NCBI GenBank assembly: GCA_023238725.1
Contig: CM041546.1
Span: forward strand, 9,535,983-9,599,982
Direction: 5' to 3'
Source of the DNA: Scortum barcoo
Taxonomy: Eukaryota > Chordata > Actinopteri > Centrarchiformes > Terapontidae
Length of the DNA stretch: 64,000 nucleotides
Shown: one piece after another, positions 19,501 to 28,158 of the stretch
Layout of the letters: every line of letters begins with the position of its first letter
Position numbering within the stretch: the stretch's first letter is position 1
Notes under the pieces: model-generated
The model's input: only the letters and a program-made list of their open reading frames with translations
Databases searched by the model: none
What the model was told of the DNA's origin: nothing
Translations under genes and position numbers: made by a program

Positions 19501-21965
19501 GGGAAATGACGCTGCAGATAATCCTTCCTTATAAATCTCTCACCACAATAATCACAGGAATATGGTTTTTCTCCTGTGTGCAGGCGGGTGTGCACACCTA
19601 ATTGCCAGGTATTTCCAAAAGCACGGGGGCAATAACTGCATACATATTTACACTTTTTGTTGAAATAAGGCTGGATCCTCTGAAGAACTCGATTTCTCAC
19701 CCCATCAAGAGGTTTTACTACATTTTCCGTTGGTGGATTAACTCCCAATGAAGCATTTTTTTCTCTAGAGACCTTTCTGCACCTTCTCATCTTCTTATGC
19801 TTTTTTAGAGATTTTTCATGAGCAAATGATGAGCCACAGCCTGTGCACTTGAATAATTTTGTAATGTGGAACATTGTGCAATGTCGGGAAAGTTTACTCT
19901 GAGTTGGGAAGCTCCTTGAACAGACTTCACATTCGAATGCCTCCTGCGTTTCAGGGGGCTCAATGCTAAATTTTGCATTACTTTGCCAACCTTTGCCAAC
20001 ATCATCTAAACTGATTTTGGGAATGCAGACTTCCAGTCGTGTTCTTCTTCCTCTACAACGAGTCTGGTGCACTTTTAGATGATCATACCTTGAGAAGCAG
20101 CTGTCACAGGCTTTACAGCGATAAGGCTTCACTTCATTGTGTGTCAAGATGTGACGCCTCAGGTTGCGTGATTTCATGAAAGTCTTGGTGCAGAATTTGC
20201 AGTTGTACTCAGCTTCACCTTCTGCTTGGGATTTTTGTGTTGTCTCTCTGAGAACAGGCATGTTTGACAGTTGTGCTGCTGGATCACTTTTGACTTTCGA
20301 CTGCCCATCCTTGTAAATGCCATCACAGAAAGCTTCATGCTGTAAACACGTTGTCCGACTTCTATATCTGTGGCCACAGTGTATACATGCATAGGGTTGC
20401 AAACCAGTATGTGAAACAAGATGTCTCAAGAGTAGTGATCTGTACCTGAACCTCTGTGTACAGTGAGAGCATTTAAATGGAAGCATCTTGGCTGCATTGG
20501 ACTGTAAAGGCATTTTGCAGACATTCTGGCTTGTCTGTGAAGTGCTTTTACTGCAATCACCATTGGGAGATGAAATGCTACTGTTAAGCGCTGTCCCACT
20601 GCAGTTCTTCTGATGTTGATTTAATTTTCTAAATCCAAAATACTGCCCACATCTTGAGCATAGAAGCAAAGAGTTTGTGCTGTGGGCTCGGTGATGATTT
20701 ATCAGGCGGTTTTTCTTAAAAAACAACCGTGGACAAAAGGAACACTGATATGATCCCTTTGTCTTTGTGTAAAGGCATTTGTTTTGAGCAAGCAAGCACT
20801 TCTCACTGTGAAGTTTGAGGTACAAGTCACGGTAAAACTGCTTTCCACAGTTAGTGCAGGATAAGGGTTTGTCTCCAGTATGTTTGATCATGTGACGCAG
20901 CAAGTAGCGGCGATTAGAGAAATTATGTTTGCAAAATGGACACTGGTTTGATGAGGACCCAGATATATGTGTAAGACAATGTTTTCTTAGTACTTGGCCA
21001 TCGCTAAATACCTCTCTGCACAAGGAACACTGTAGCTGTTTTGGTCCACTCTGCTCTTTCACAGCTTCCAGGGACTGTGATTTTAATGGTGGCCTCTCTT
21101 CAAGCTGAGGTGCCTTGCTTTCTCTGTTTTTGTGTGAGTCTAGATGCCTGAGAAGATGTGCAGGATACTGGAACTGTAGATGGCAGTCTGGGCACTGAAG
21201 CATTCCCCTTTTAAGATGTGATTTTCTGTGTTGGATCAGTTCTCCAACAGTTGGAAGAATTTTTCTGCAGACAGTGCACTGTATCCTCCTCTGGTGAACC
21301 ATTTTATGACCAATCAGATAGGCACGTTTCTTGAATCCTTTTCCACATTCCAGACAGCGGTATGGTCTTTCACCTCGGTGAATGCGCTCATGTTTCTTCA
21401 GTGACTGTGATGTGCTACAACACTTTCCGCAAAAATGACAGCTCAGGGCAGGACTGCTGTTTCCATCAGCTGATTTTAAGTTATTCTTACTCTCTTCAGT
21501 CTTTATACTACTTAAAGTTGCTGGTTTAGAGAGGGTAGAGAAAACCGAATTCTTGTACCTGATTTTTTTGCCAGTCAGTTTAAACAACTCATGTTTTTTC
21601 ATATGTCTGTACTTTCCAGAGGCATGACAAAAAACTGCTGGACAGAGATTGCATTTGTAACGTGGCACAGTCTTAAGGACTGTTAAAGCTGGGGGTACTT
21701 GTTTTTTCTGCTCATTTTCCTTTGAAAGTGTTTTCTGCTCACTTTCCTTTGACGGTGCTTTCTGCTCAGTTACCTTTTTCTGTTCAACCTTTTTACTTGA
21801 TTTTGCTCTCTCTTTTGCAAGCCGATTAAGACATTCTCTGAGGCAAGTTTTTTTTATATGTCTATATCGGTTGGCTGATAAAGTGAAGGTAGCGAGGCAC
21901 AGAGGGCACCGAAATTTACCACCAACTTTTTCCTTGCCGCCATATATACTGAATCTCTGACGCAG
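16530..21965 (-). CDS. Zinc-finger gene 3, C-terminal part (about 43-44 C2H2/C2HC fingers)
   Basis: The frame is open from just after a TGA at 21966-21968 to the stop at 16530. It has no usable ATG start. The downstream part beginning PRYKCNLC carries 43 fingers, and one more (CPLCLATFTLSANRYRHIKK) lies upstream of it. Linkers are mostly not TGEKP, unlike KRAB-type arrays. Fingers repeatedly alternate between C2H2 and C2HC. A lysine/glutamate linker with repeated SKE-x-EQK units (about 21700-21790) precedes the main array. It ends QQTHAGSSL. I conclude this is the second part of one protein with the segment 21854-24709, the frames being split by a 1-base indel at 21927-21931. The joined length is about 2,726 aa. 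It is probably a nuclear nucleic-acid-binding protein; target unknown. Confidence 0.88.
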   Translation of the reverse strand: MRQRFSIYGGKEKVGGKFRCPLCLATFTLSANRYRHIKKTCLRECLNRLAKERAKSSKKVEQKKVTEQKAPSKESEQKTLSKENEQKKQVPPALTVLKTVPRYKCNLCPAVFCHASGKYRHMKKHELFKLTGKKIRYKNSVFSTLSKPATLSSIKTEESKNNLKSADGNSSPALSCHFCGKCCSTSQSLKKHERIHRGERPYRCLECGKGFKKRAYLIGHKMVHQRRIQCTVCRKILPTVGELIQHRKSHLKRGMLQCPDCHLQFQYPAHLLRHLDSHKNRESKAPQLEERPPLKSQSLEAVKEQSGPKQLQCSLCREVFSDGQVLRKHCLTHISGSSSNQCPFCKHNFSNRRYLLRHMIKHTGDKPLSCTNCGKQFYRDLYLKLHSEKCLLAQNKCLYTKTKGSYQCSFCPRLFFKKNRLINHHRAHSTNSLLLCSRCGQYFGFRKLNQHQKNCSGTALNSSISSPNGDCSKSTSQTSQNVCKMPLQSNAAKMLPFKCSHCTQRFRYRSLLLRHLVSHTGLQPYACIHCGHRYRSRTTCLQHEAFCDGIYKDGQSKVKSDPAAQLSNMPVLRETTQKSQAEGEAEYNCKFCTKTFMKSRNLRRHILTHNEVKPYRCKACDSCFSRYDHLKVHQTRCRGRRTRLEVCIPKISLDDVGKGWQSNAKFSIEPPETQEAFECEVCSRSFPTQSKLSRHCTMFHITKLFKCTGCGSSFAHEKSLKKHKKMRRCRKVSREKNASLGVNPPTENVVKPLDGVRNRVLQRIQPYFNKKCKYVCSYCPRAFGNTWQLGVHTRLHTGEKPYSCDYCGERFIRKDYLQRHFPKCTKKPEQNKVLCDKCGGFIPQVQIENHKKSCSPSSSKSTVGQSQQSTSQSPPKGFSCAYCSSRFLLFSQLQEHFLNAHKMETMVPPVSTAPLQHHLSNIPNIKEEPLDESCDERLSNGANLICKLDPSLDREVSKPFFCPVCNMSFITKAGLTGHQRVHAVEHPFNCKTCKKGFWNKNLLRNHYRKCRFGCLAERNPRKQMEVPLKAEIDFALNDAVLVFKEGSETTGTGVLQTNFSCKEDVIDESPQNSEENQEQSNSSKEKKAVQYQCSECDKSFTDGLMLISHLEDHGREEQEKKRNTCTRCGRVCTSQGHLEKHMRMHGMNKTFSCPDCSKVVHTLSELEIHRTLHDPNRPFACKLCNQRFWTRPSLCNHYGEDHPDDAFTCRFCNKSYSVKKSLARHIKKWHQKEQKEQGNTVQEKSSTEQQSSSQVSTTGESGEDENNGSEDSDSDSAPYFPCHVCGKTFPTSESLEDHQRCHLGEKPHECSECGKCFFQASQLQQHQRMHKSEFQCQACGRGFVSLFALRKHKHTHGKSRPYRCSKCHLSFTGPSQLAEHMSTHREENFPCDICNRMFQSKTSRAEHRKSHSKSDEHFPPSNSSERHIKSASLFKSSSVFNKELKYRCGVCSERFKDPEELSEHGCMAAKERPYPCSDCDKHFLHASHLKKHRTTHHLSWSSSEYTCNECNNSFSSSQDFLSHLKHHADTLKHKGDLSHSFICPVCHQCFASATELMCHFPMHPDGAFECKTCKLTFSSGNKLKEHERYHLTSATEFECTECGQSFLGSDAFRQHHCSRQHTIMESEHSNPSDKTSPPTSQQAAGDEEEIDVTGEDLYHCPLCSMQFSSKSGFLEHQNKQHPNEKPFKCELCGKTFALRRYLREHERRHLLKSAAQNTAQSTATKFKCTRCSTEFNTAQDLSLHMRLHAEKEVGEYRCDMCYKSFSHWSLLKQHQESHVGEVVYECTECDKAFAFPHLLEEHQQTHAGSSL

Positions 21966-24709
21966 TCACGCAAATGTCGTGCCCTGTTGTAGGAGTATTT
22001 GAAAAGCCGTGGACAAAGGGGGCATTCATATTTTCCTTTCGTATCATTCTCCACTTTTGGACTTTTCTCACCACTGAGTTTTGTGGTAGACTGACTTGTT
22101 GAAACTGTCAAACTCTTCCCCTTGTGTGCATTGTAGAAGTGCTTTTTGGCCCTTTCTGCAGTTGTGAAGCCTTTAAAACATATACTACACAGATTAGTTT
22201 TGGAGATGTCAACAAGCTTTACATAACATTTGGACAGATTTGCGTATAGTTTGTTCTGCATCAAGTCCTCCTGTGGTGGTACTGTAGTGTCACTTATAAC
22301 AACATCAGAATTTCTAACTGGAGGTTTTGGTGGCTTGCATCTACCAGGTACACGCTTGTGTCTTTTCAAGGTACAACCCTGTGCAAAATATAATCCACAT
22401 TCATTACATTTAAAAGGTGTTTTTCCAGTGTGAGTCCGCATATGCTTGATATATTGAAATATTTTTGAAAAGATGAGCCCACACCTACTGCACTTGTGGC
22501 GGCCTTGGCGTTTTCTTTTTGTCTGCATGCTGGAATCGGAAGTAAGCTCAGGATCTTCTTTGGTCATGCCACACAAATGTTTTTCTGCTTGTTCATTCGT
22601 CATCAGGTAGAGATTACAAGTCTTGCAAAACTGGAAACTGTACACTGAATGGCAACAATGGTGGTGTTCAATTAGATGATCGACACTGTGAGTTGAGTGT
22701 TGGCAGCCTGTGCAATGATACGAGTCATTTATCCCATTTGACTCTAAGGTCTTCAATACTACAACAGGCTGAAGATGTTTTTGCAGCTGTATAGAGGATA
22801 TTAGTTGAAGTGCTTGTCCTTCTGCATGGCTCATGCTGTCAAGTCTGGCCACAGAAGTGTCTTTACACTGACTTGTGTCAAGTTTTGAATCATCAGTGTC
22901 ACATGAAGAGTCCTCTCTTGACAGAGGTTCACCATACAGCATTTCAAGCACTGACAGTTCCTCCATAGGTGTATCCTCTACAAATGACTCTCTTGCATTT
23001 TCAGCAACATCTCCACAAAGACTTTCTGGTTCTAGAGCCAATGGACTTTGATGTAGTGATTGTTGTTGATCTGGAGAAGAGGTTGCATTACTATTCTCTG
23101 CTGGGCTTGTCCATTCCTTTTCTAGACAGGGTTTTACCTCTGTACTGGAGCTATTTAGATGTAAGCAGGATTCTACGTGATGAGCAACACCTTGTTTGTT
23201 CTTGTCACTATCATTAATAGAAAGACTATCACTAGTGACACCAGGACCACTGCAATCTGGGTATGGAAAACAAGTTGTATCTGTTTTCTCTGCTGCACTT
23301 GTCAGTTTTTTTTCTAGACAGCGATTCACATCTGTGCTGCATTCTGAATTGCTTGCAAGTCCATCTCTCATCACAGTATTGCTCAAACCAACACTTTCAT
23401 TAGACTGATGCTCTGATAACTGCAAACACGACTCAACAGCATCACTTTTGCTTTCCAAGGTAGACTGCCTCACTTCAAAACTAGCATCTTTACAATTGGA
23501 CACTTTGACAGTCTGTGGGTCTGATGATTGAGAGATATTTGACTGAATTTCTTTCCCCTGACAGCTGGTTTCTATATTTTCATCTTTAACATCAGTAGAG
23601 TTCGGATTTGATGATTTCTGCTCATCAAAAATCTCTTTTTCCGATGAACTTGATTCTTTTCTTACCCCTTTAATGACTTCACTTTTGACCTGCTTGTCCT
23701 CCTCTGTATTTCCATACTGACCATCTGTGGGGTTGGGATGATCAAATTCCTCATTTTCTTCGTCGAATGATTCCTTCATTTTCTTTCTTAGGACTTTGTC
23801 ATCCAAGTAACCTTGCTCATTGTCCAATGTAATCATAGTATTTGGAGCAGCTGCAATGATCTGTTCCTTCTCATTGCCATCATTGTACTCCTCTGTTCCA
23901 CCACCAGTCAAGTTTTCAGGGCCACTCATAGCCGTCGAGATGTCTGAATATTTTCTCTCCACATCCTCCTTTGCAGTCTCACTCCCTGTAGTTGTTACCA
24001 TGTTAGAAGAAACAGAGGACTGATCTGATGATTTTACAGTGTTCTCTGAACTTTCATTCTTGTCATGTGCACATTCAACTATATTTTCTCTTGCCTTCAC
24101 ATTTGATGGACTTGGCAAATTTACATTAGTCTCTGACATATTAGGGTGCAGACTCTCAGTCGGAAACGAAATATTTCCAGTATTAGTGAAAAGCCATTCT
24201 GATGAGCTGTGTTTCATAATACCATCAGTTTTAGGTTTTGGAATTGAATTACTCCCCATAAATTTACAAGAGGGCCTTGCTTCACCAACATCTGCATCGG
24301 AGCAGCTACTGACATCTGAGTAGTCCTCAAGAAATGATGTAGCTAAAATTCCACAGTCTTGTTTAAGTCCTTGTAAATCTGTTGGAAAAGATGAAGGAAA
24401 AGATTCCGATGTTGATAATCCATCTGCAGCAAAATTTGAGATAGGTTCTCCATCAGCTTGCCATGGAGTTTCCTTGCTGTATCTTTGATAAACACAGTCT
24501 GAGCTAGAATTTCCAATACTGGGATTAGGATAATAGTTTGTTGCAGGGGCTTCGTGTGATGCTACCGTACCAGAGAAGTCATGATGTCCAATGAAGTTTT
24601 CAATTTGCTGGGTAAGACTTCCCTCTGTCTCTGATGTCCTTCTCGAAGTGCCTGGATCTGATGTTAGAGGTGGAAGGTTCTGGAAGAACGAATCCCACCC
24701 ATGAGCCAT
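21854..24709 (-). CDS. Zinc-finger gene 3, N-terminal part (acidic/Ser-rich region and first fingers)
   Basis: This starts at a real ATG (MAHGWDSFFQNLPPL), 41 bases into an exon that begins at 24750 after acceptor TTTGTGTTTTCAG. Residues 1-640 are acidic and Ser/Thr-rich without fingers, perhaps a regulatory or activation region. They contain a partial internal duplication (CLEKKLTSAAE at about 464, CLEKEWTSPAE at about 528). PVVVLKT and the two-finger module span 648-713, with further fingers near C738, C766, C834 and C889. The last (CPLCPRLFKYSYNRARHLRDC) continues into the next finger only if one base is restored in the T5 run at 21927-21931. As written, the frame ends with a finger-less tail (SLPSLYQPTDIDI). 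Confidence 0.88.
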   Translation of the reverse strand: MAHGWDSFFQNLPPLTSDPGTSRRTSETEGSLTQQIENFIGHHDFSGTVASHEAPATNYYPNPSIGNSSSDCVYQRYSKETPWQADGEPISNFAADGLSTSESFPSSFPTDLQGLKQDCGILATSFLEDYSDVSSCSDADVGEARPSCKFMGSNSIPKPKTDGIMKHSSSEWLFTNTGNISFPTESLHPNMSETNVNLPSPSNVKARENIVECAHDKNESSENTVKSSDQSSVSSNMVTTTGSETAKEDVERKYSDISTAMSGPENLTGGGTEEYNDGNEKEQIIAAAPNTMITLDNEQGYLDDKVLRKKMKESFDEENEEFDHPNPTDGQYGNTEEDKQVKSEVIKGVRKESSSSEKEIFDEQKSSNPNSTDVKDENIETSCQGKEIQSNISQSSDPQTVKVSNCKDASFEVRQSTLESKSDAVESCLQLSEHQSNESVGLSNTVMRDGLASNSECSTDVNRCLEKKLTSAAEKTDTTCFPYPDCSGPGVTSDSLSINDSDKNKQGVAHHVESCLHLNSSSTEVKPCLEKEWTSPAENSNATSSPDQQQSLHQSPLALEPESLCGDVAENARESFVEDTPMEELSVLEMLYGEPLSREDSSCDTDDSKLDTSQCKDTSVARLDSMSHAEGQALQLISSIQLQKHLQPVVVLKTLESNGINDSYHCTGCQHSTHSVDHLIEHHHCCHSVYSFQFCKTCNLYLMTNEQAEKHLCGMTKEDPELTSDSSMQTKRKRQGRHKCSRCGLIFSKIFQYIKHMRTHTGKTPFKCNECGLYFAQGCTLKRHKRVPGRCKPPKPPVRNSDVVISDTTVPPQEDLMQNKLYANLSKCYVKLVDISKTNLCSICFKGFTTAERAKKHFYNAHKGKSLTVSTSQSTTKLSGEKSPKVENDTKGKYECPLCPRLFKYSYNRARHLRDCVRDSVYMAARKKLVVNFGALCASLPSLYQPTDIDI

Positions 24710-25089
24710 TCTCTACTAGGACTGGAAGCTAGAGCTTACTTTAACCAATCCTGAAAACACAAAGAAACAGAGTTACAAAAAACAAACTAAAACCATTAGT
24801 ATAAACAAATTCAATAACTGAAAAGTCTGACTTTTTTAAAAAGACATACAGGAGTAGGACTTTACACAACAATGTGGTTTACATCTGAAAGGAAACCTGG
24901 AAAAACACATGAATTAATATGATTATTACTGTGAACCGTTTACAAGGTGCTAATGACAAAGGTCCCTGAGCTTACACAAGGGTTTGAGTTTTGCTATTGC
25001 ATTGGGAGGTAGCCTTTGTCTGTGTCCATATACCAAACAGGCGCTTACAGTACGTGATATACTTTGAGTCTCTGTGTGGGACTTTATTA

Positions 25090-25750
25090 ATGTACCTCTG
25101 TGCCAGTCATGGATGATTTAAAACATCGTGTTTCATAAAAATGTAGTCAATGAGGGTACAAGGTACCAGAACACCTTAGATCAAAGACTGATCATCATAG
25201 ACCTTGTGGTTGTTTCCACAAATCTAGGGCCATATGTCATGGGAACTGGCATGAAAAGTGGAGCAGAACTGTCAACTGACGACCATCAGGTGAGAAGTTG
25301 GATCACGTGGCAGGAAAGACTACCAGATGGACCTCACTAATCAAAATGTGCTGTTAGGGTCAAGTAAGGACACCTGGTAGAGTCTCACCTCCAGAAGAAC
25401 ATTTTCCATATCCAAGGGAGTTTGGGGACATTTAATCCAAGTGGGCCATGATCAAATCCTACAATGAGGATATTACTTCTTGTGTTTGCACCCAGAAAGA
25501 CATCAGTGTCACATCTGTAACCCTAGAACCATTTGGTAGAGAACTGGAGTAAAGGCATCTGGTTGAAGCAAAGGGCCTTTCAGCACTTCCAAGCCGGTGG
25601 AAGTCTCGGTGAGGTCACTGTAGGTTTTGCCCCAGCTGTTTTCATCATGGGAGAAGTACTAACCTTACCTTGGGATATAAAAGGACAGTAGAAAAAGCTG
25701 AGGAACTTCTAATTCCAGACACTTTAATTTTGGGTAAGGCATTGTGAAAA
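25090..25750 (+). mobile_element. I/Nimb-like LINE fragment (endonuclease to pre-RT region)
   Basis: Translation includes RYQNTLDQRLIIIDLVVVS and GAELSTDDHQVRSWITW, matching the endonuclease C-terminal part of a common teleost LINE. A degenerate GEFGDI-like and SKWAMIK-like stretch follows near 25420-25455, then a WDIKRTVE-like stretch near 25670. There are multiple stops and internal deletions, so it is non-functional. Clade is tentative. Confidence 0.6.
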
Positions 25751-25955
25751 GACTCAGGTGAAGTCTTAGACAACTACTACAGACCAACTACAGCTCTGCA
25801 TGAAAAAAATTCTTCTCTTTTATTTGAATGGAGCCAGCGTGGCAGTAGAATGGTAAAATGGATGACTTGAGGTGCTTGAGTTACTCTGCTTAGCACCACA
25901 ACCCTGACTGGATAAGACTCAGCTCTCTGTGGACGGGACAGAATTGGAGGACTTG

Positions 25956-26434
25956 TGGCCCTTTTTCACTAGTACCTACTCGAAGCTTGACTCGACTTCG
26001 CCTCAGTTTGTACCTGTTTCCATTATGTGTTACTACCTAGTACCAGGTACTTTCGTAGTACCTACTTGGCTGGGGTTCCAAGCGAGCTGAGTCGAGCCGA
26101 AAATGTGACGTCGGCAGACGGCAGGCCACTAATTGGCCAGGGCGTGACGTCACTAGATGCGTCGGGAGAGCGACTTGTTCATAAAAGCGAGGTGTAGGAC
26201 GGGGTGCAGACATTTCTTTGTCTACTGGCCTCCGTAGCTCCATAGTCGTTTCGTGTTTGTGTCGCATAACAAATGGACGTCGCTGGAGTTTTGGCCAGCG
26301 TTGCATTATTTGACGACCCCACCCACGCTGAGGTGGTACTCTATTGTAATGGAAAACGATCGAAACTGAGTCGAGTCAAGGTCGAGTCGAGCCGAAAGCC
26401 GAAAAGCTGAGTAGGTACTATTGGAAAAGGGCCA
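25956..26434. mobile_element. PIF/Harbinger-type MITE, copy A
   Basis: It has terminal inverted repeats TGGCCCTTTTTCACTAGTAC and GTACTATTGGAAAAGGGCCA. It is flanked by TTG (mutated) on the left and TTA on the right, a 3-bp target duplication expected of PIF/Harbinger. Subterminal GAGTCGAGTCGAG-like repeats occur. A minus-strand frame (QRWPKLQRRPFVMRHKHE) corresponds to one in copy B, perhaps a transposon ORF remnant. Confidence 0.75.
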
Positions 26435-26739
26435 TTAGAGAAGTTGTGCTAATTTCCTTCTCTCTCTGGCGATGGTGGGTTGGACTTTTGCCAAGTTCAT
26501 CTGACAATAATAATGACACTTAAACACTGTGTTCAAATCCAGTGGAGACTTCCAAAGTTACAACTAAGTAAAAAAGCACAGGCCAGAGAAATGCAATTAA
26601 ACCATCTCAGACTTCAGAGGTGAGCTTTGACTGTACTTCACACAAGTGTTGATGGGTAATTGCTTATAATTAGTTGGAAAAATCTGAACCTACACACTGG
26701 GATCTTAAGGATATGTATGTGTTACTGAAGATTTGATGA

Positions 26740-27140
26740 GCCACGATTCACCCCCCACCCCCGCCATTCAATCCCCACCTTCAACAGATCGTGTGAAGTT
26801 GTGAAGTGCTCTCCTGATTCAATAATCATCCTGGTCCCCAAGATATCATAAATCTCAGGACTAAATGCCGCTTGTTGCTTTGACACCTGTGGCCATGAAT
26901 TGTTTGAAAGATCTGATAATGTTCTTGTTGTTCACCATTGGCTTCATATTTATGTACCATCATTATTATCATAGTAACAGTTATATGTTTTATTTATTTT
27001 AACTTGCTTCATCTTATTCAGCTTTGTTTTACTGTTCTTGAAACAAGGTGTAACATTGAGAGCAACTAAAAACTGGAGTCAAATATCTTATGTGTAAACA
27101 TATGGTACTTGGCCAATACAGATTATTCTGATGAATGTAT
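26740..27140 (+). mobile_element. L2/CR1-like LINE fragment with internal deletion
   Basis: A piece of the reverse transcriptase (LVPKIS..ISGLN, then LTPVAMNCFERS) at about 26830-26915 is joined directly to a LINE 3' end (CTGGAGTCAAAT...TTGGCCAATACAGATTATTCTGA) near 27075-27130. Most of the RT is missing. It is non-functional. Confidence 0.65.
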
Positions 27141-27262
27141 TCTTTGCCCATCTGGGTTTGCCTCTCTTGGATACAGACTCTGGTCTGTTATTCAAAGAAT
27201 AACATAACAAGAACATAATTAAATGCCGTTTTTTTGTTTTACACCAAAACAACTACAACAAC

Positions 27263-27288
27263 TAATAATAATAATAATAATAATAATA
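27263..27288. repeat. (AAT)n microsatellite
   Basis: A perfect TAA/AAT run followed by (AAC)n. Confidence 0.85.
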
Positions 27289-27458
27289 ACAACAACAGTA
27301 AGTGTTCTCAGTTGTGGAGCAGTAGTGACAATCATACAAGATGTTAATTTAATGGAATGGCACTCTCAAGATAATCCCCTGTAAATAATTTCCTTTCAAA
27401 CAAACATTCCTCAAAGATGAAATAAAAAAAACAATCAAAAAATAATGGGCTTTTGTAC

Positions 27459-27514
27459 CTGGTGTTAAAATGTCTGCTGGCATCTAAATCTTGAAAGACA
27501 TCAACCCTGGCTGC
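27459..27514 (-). other. Probable non-coding 5' exon of zinc-finger gene 3
   Basis: A 56-base segment is flanked on the minus strand by a good acceptor (CTTCCTCTTTTGCAG) and donor (CACCAG|GTACAAAAG). It has only a short upstream ORF of five codons. It is the best leader exon candidate upstream of the exon starting at 24750. The intron between would hold a LINE and a MITE. The real transcription start lies further right, possibly the CpG island at 37.4-38.2 kb. Confidence 0.45.
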
Positions 27515-28095
27515 CTGCAAAAGAGGAAGAAAGGCAAATCTTTATTACCTGTTTTACACTTCTTTTATGCAAAATAAAAACTCCAGACAAGACAGAAATC
27601 AAAGTGTCTGTGAAACGAGTAAGACCGTTGGTCACATCTTATCTATGCTGGCTTGATTAGCGCAGTTAATCAAGTCAGTTTACCCCTGTCTCATGCAAAT
27701 ATTTTAGTTGTGAATGACTTATGACCTAGCTCAAAGTGCTAGCACTACATGGAAGTCATGAACCTAGTTTGTGCATTTGTGGCAAAATTAAATTAGTACC
27801 TGGATTATATACTGAGCAACAGGGGGACAACAGAGTAGTACATTCTATTACAGGAGTGACATGAGAAGCCATTACATTTTGCTGTTAAACTGGGTCACTA
27901 CTGGAATCGCTTTTGTGAATCCTGATTACTGCACCAATCTCCCATGATGGACCAAGCTACAACCTTTAAAAACCACTTTTCAAGACAACATTGTTTGATT
28001 AACAAAACATGTTTTGCTTCTGGTTTTCCCTTCAAACAAGTTGGATTTTCCCAGGACGAGATGTATGAACAAATCAACTCAATCAATACTTACGA

Positions 28096-28158
28096 TGCCA
28101 ATGCAGGCACTGCCACACACTTACAGTGTGTAAGTGTGTGGCAGTGCCCGCATTGGCA
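28096..28158. repeat. 63-nt near-perfect palindrome
   Basis: A 30-base arm (28096-28125) and its reverse complement (28129-28158) differ at one position, with a 3-base spacer GTG. Arms read TGCCAATGCAGGCACTGCC outward from the left end. This is a strong hairpin or cruciform former. No gene assigned. Confidence 0.9.

Larger units (their letters stand above)
24751..27458 (-). other. Probable intron upstream of zinc-finger gene 3
   Basis: This is bounded by the acceptor at 24751-24752 and the donor at 27455-27458. It is filled largely with transposon remnants listed separately (25090-25750, 25956-26434, 26740-27140). Confidence 0.4.

Noticed and set aside
16530..21968. Gene 3 C-terminal ORF as a separate gene starting with GTG at 21668
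   Set aside because: A GTG start is implausible here. The frame is open 300 bases upstream and encodes another finger continuous with the preceding ORF.
28096..28158. miRNA precursor
   Set aside because: The best pairing leaves only a 3-base loop and near-perfect arms, unlike normal vertebrate precursors. Kept only as a palindrome.
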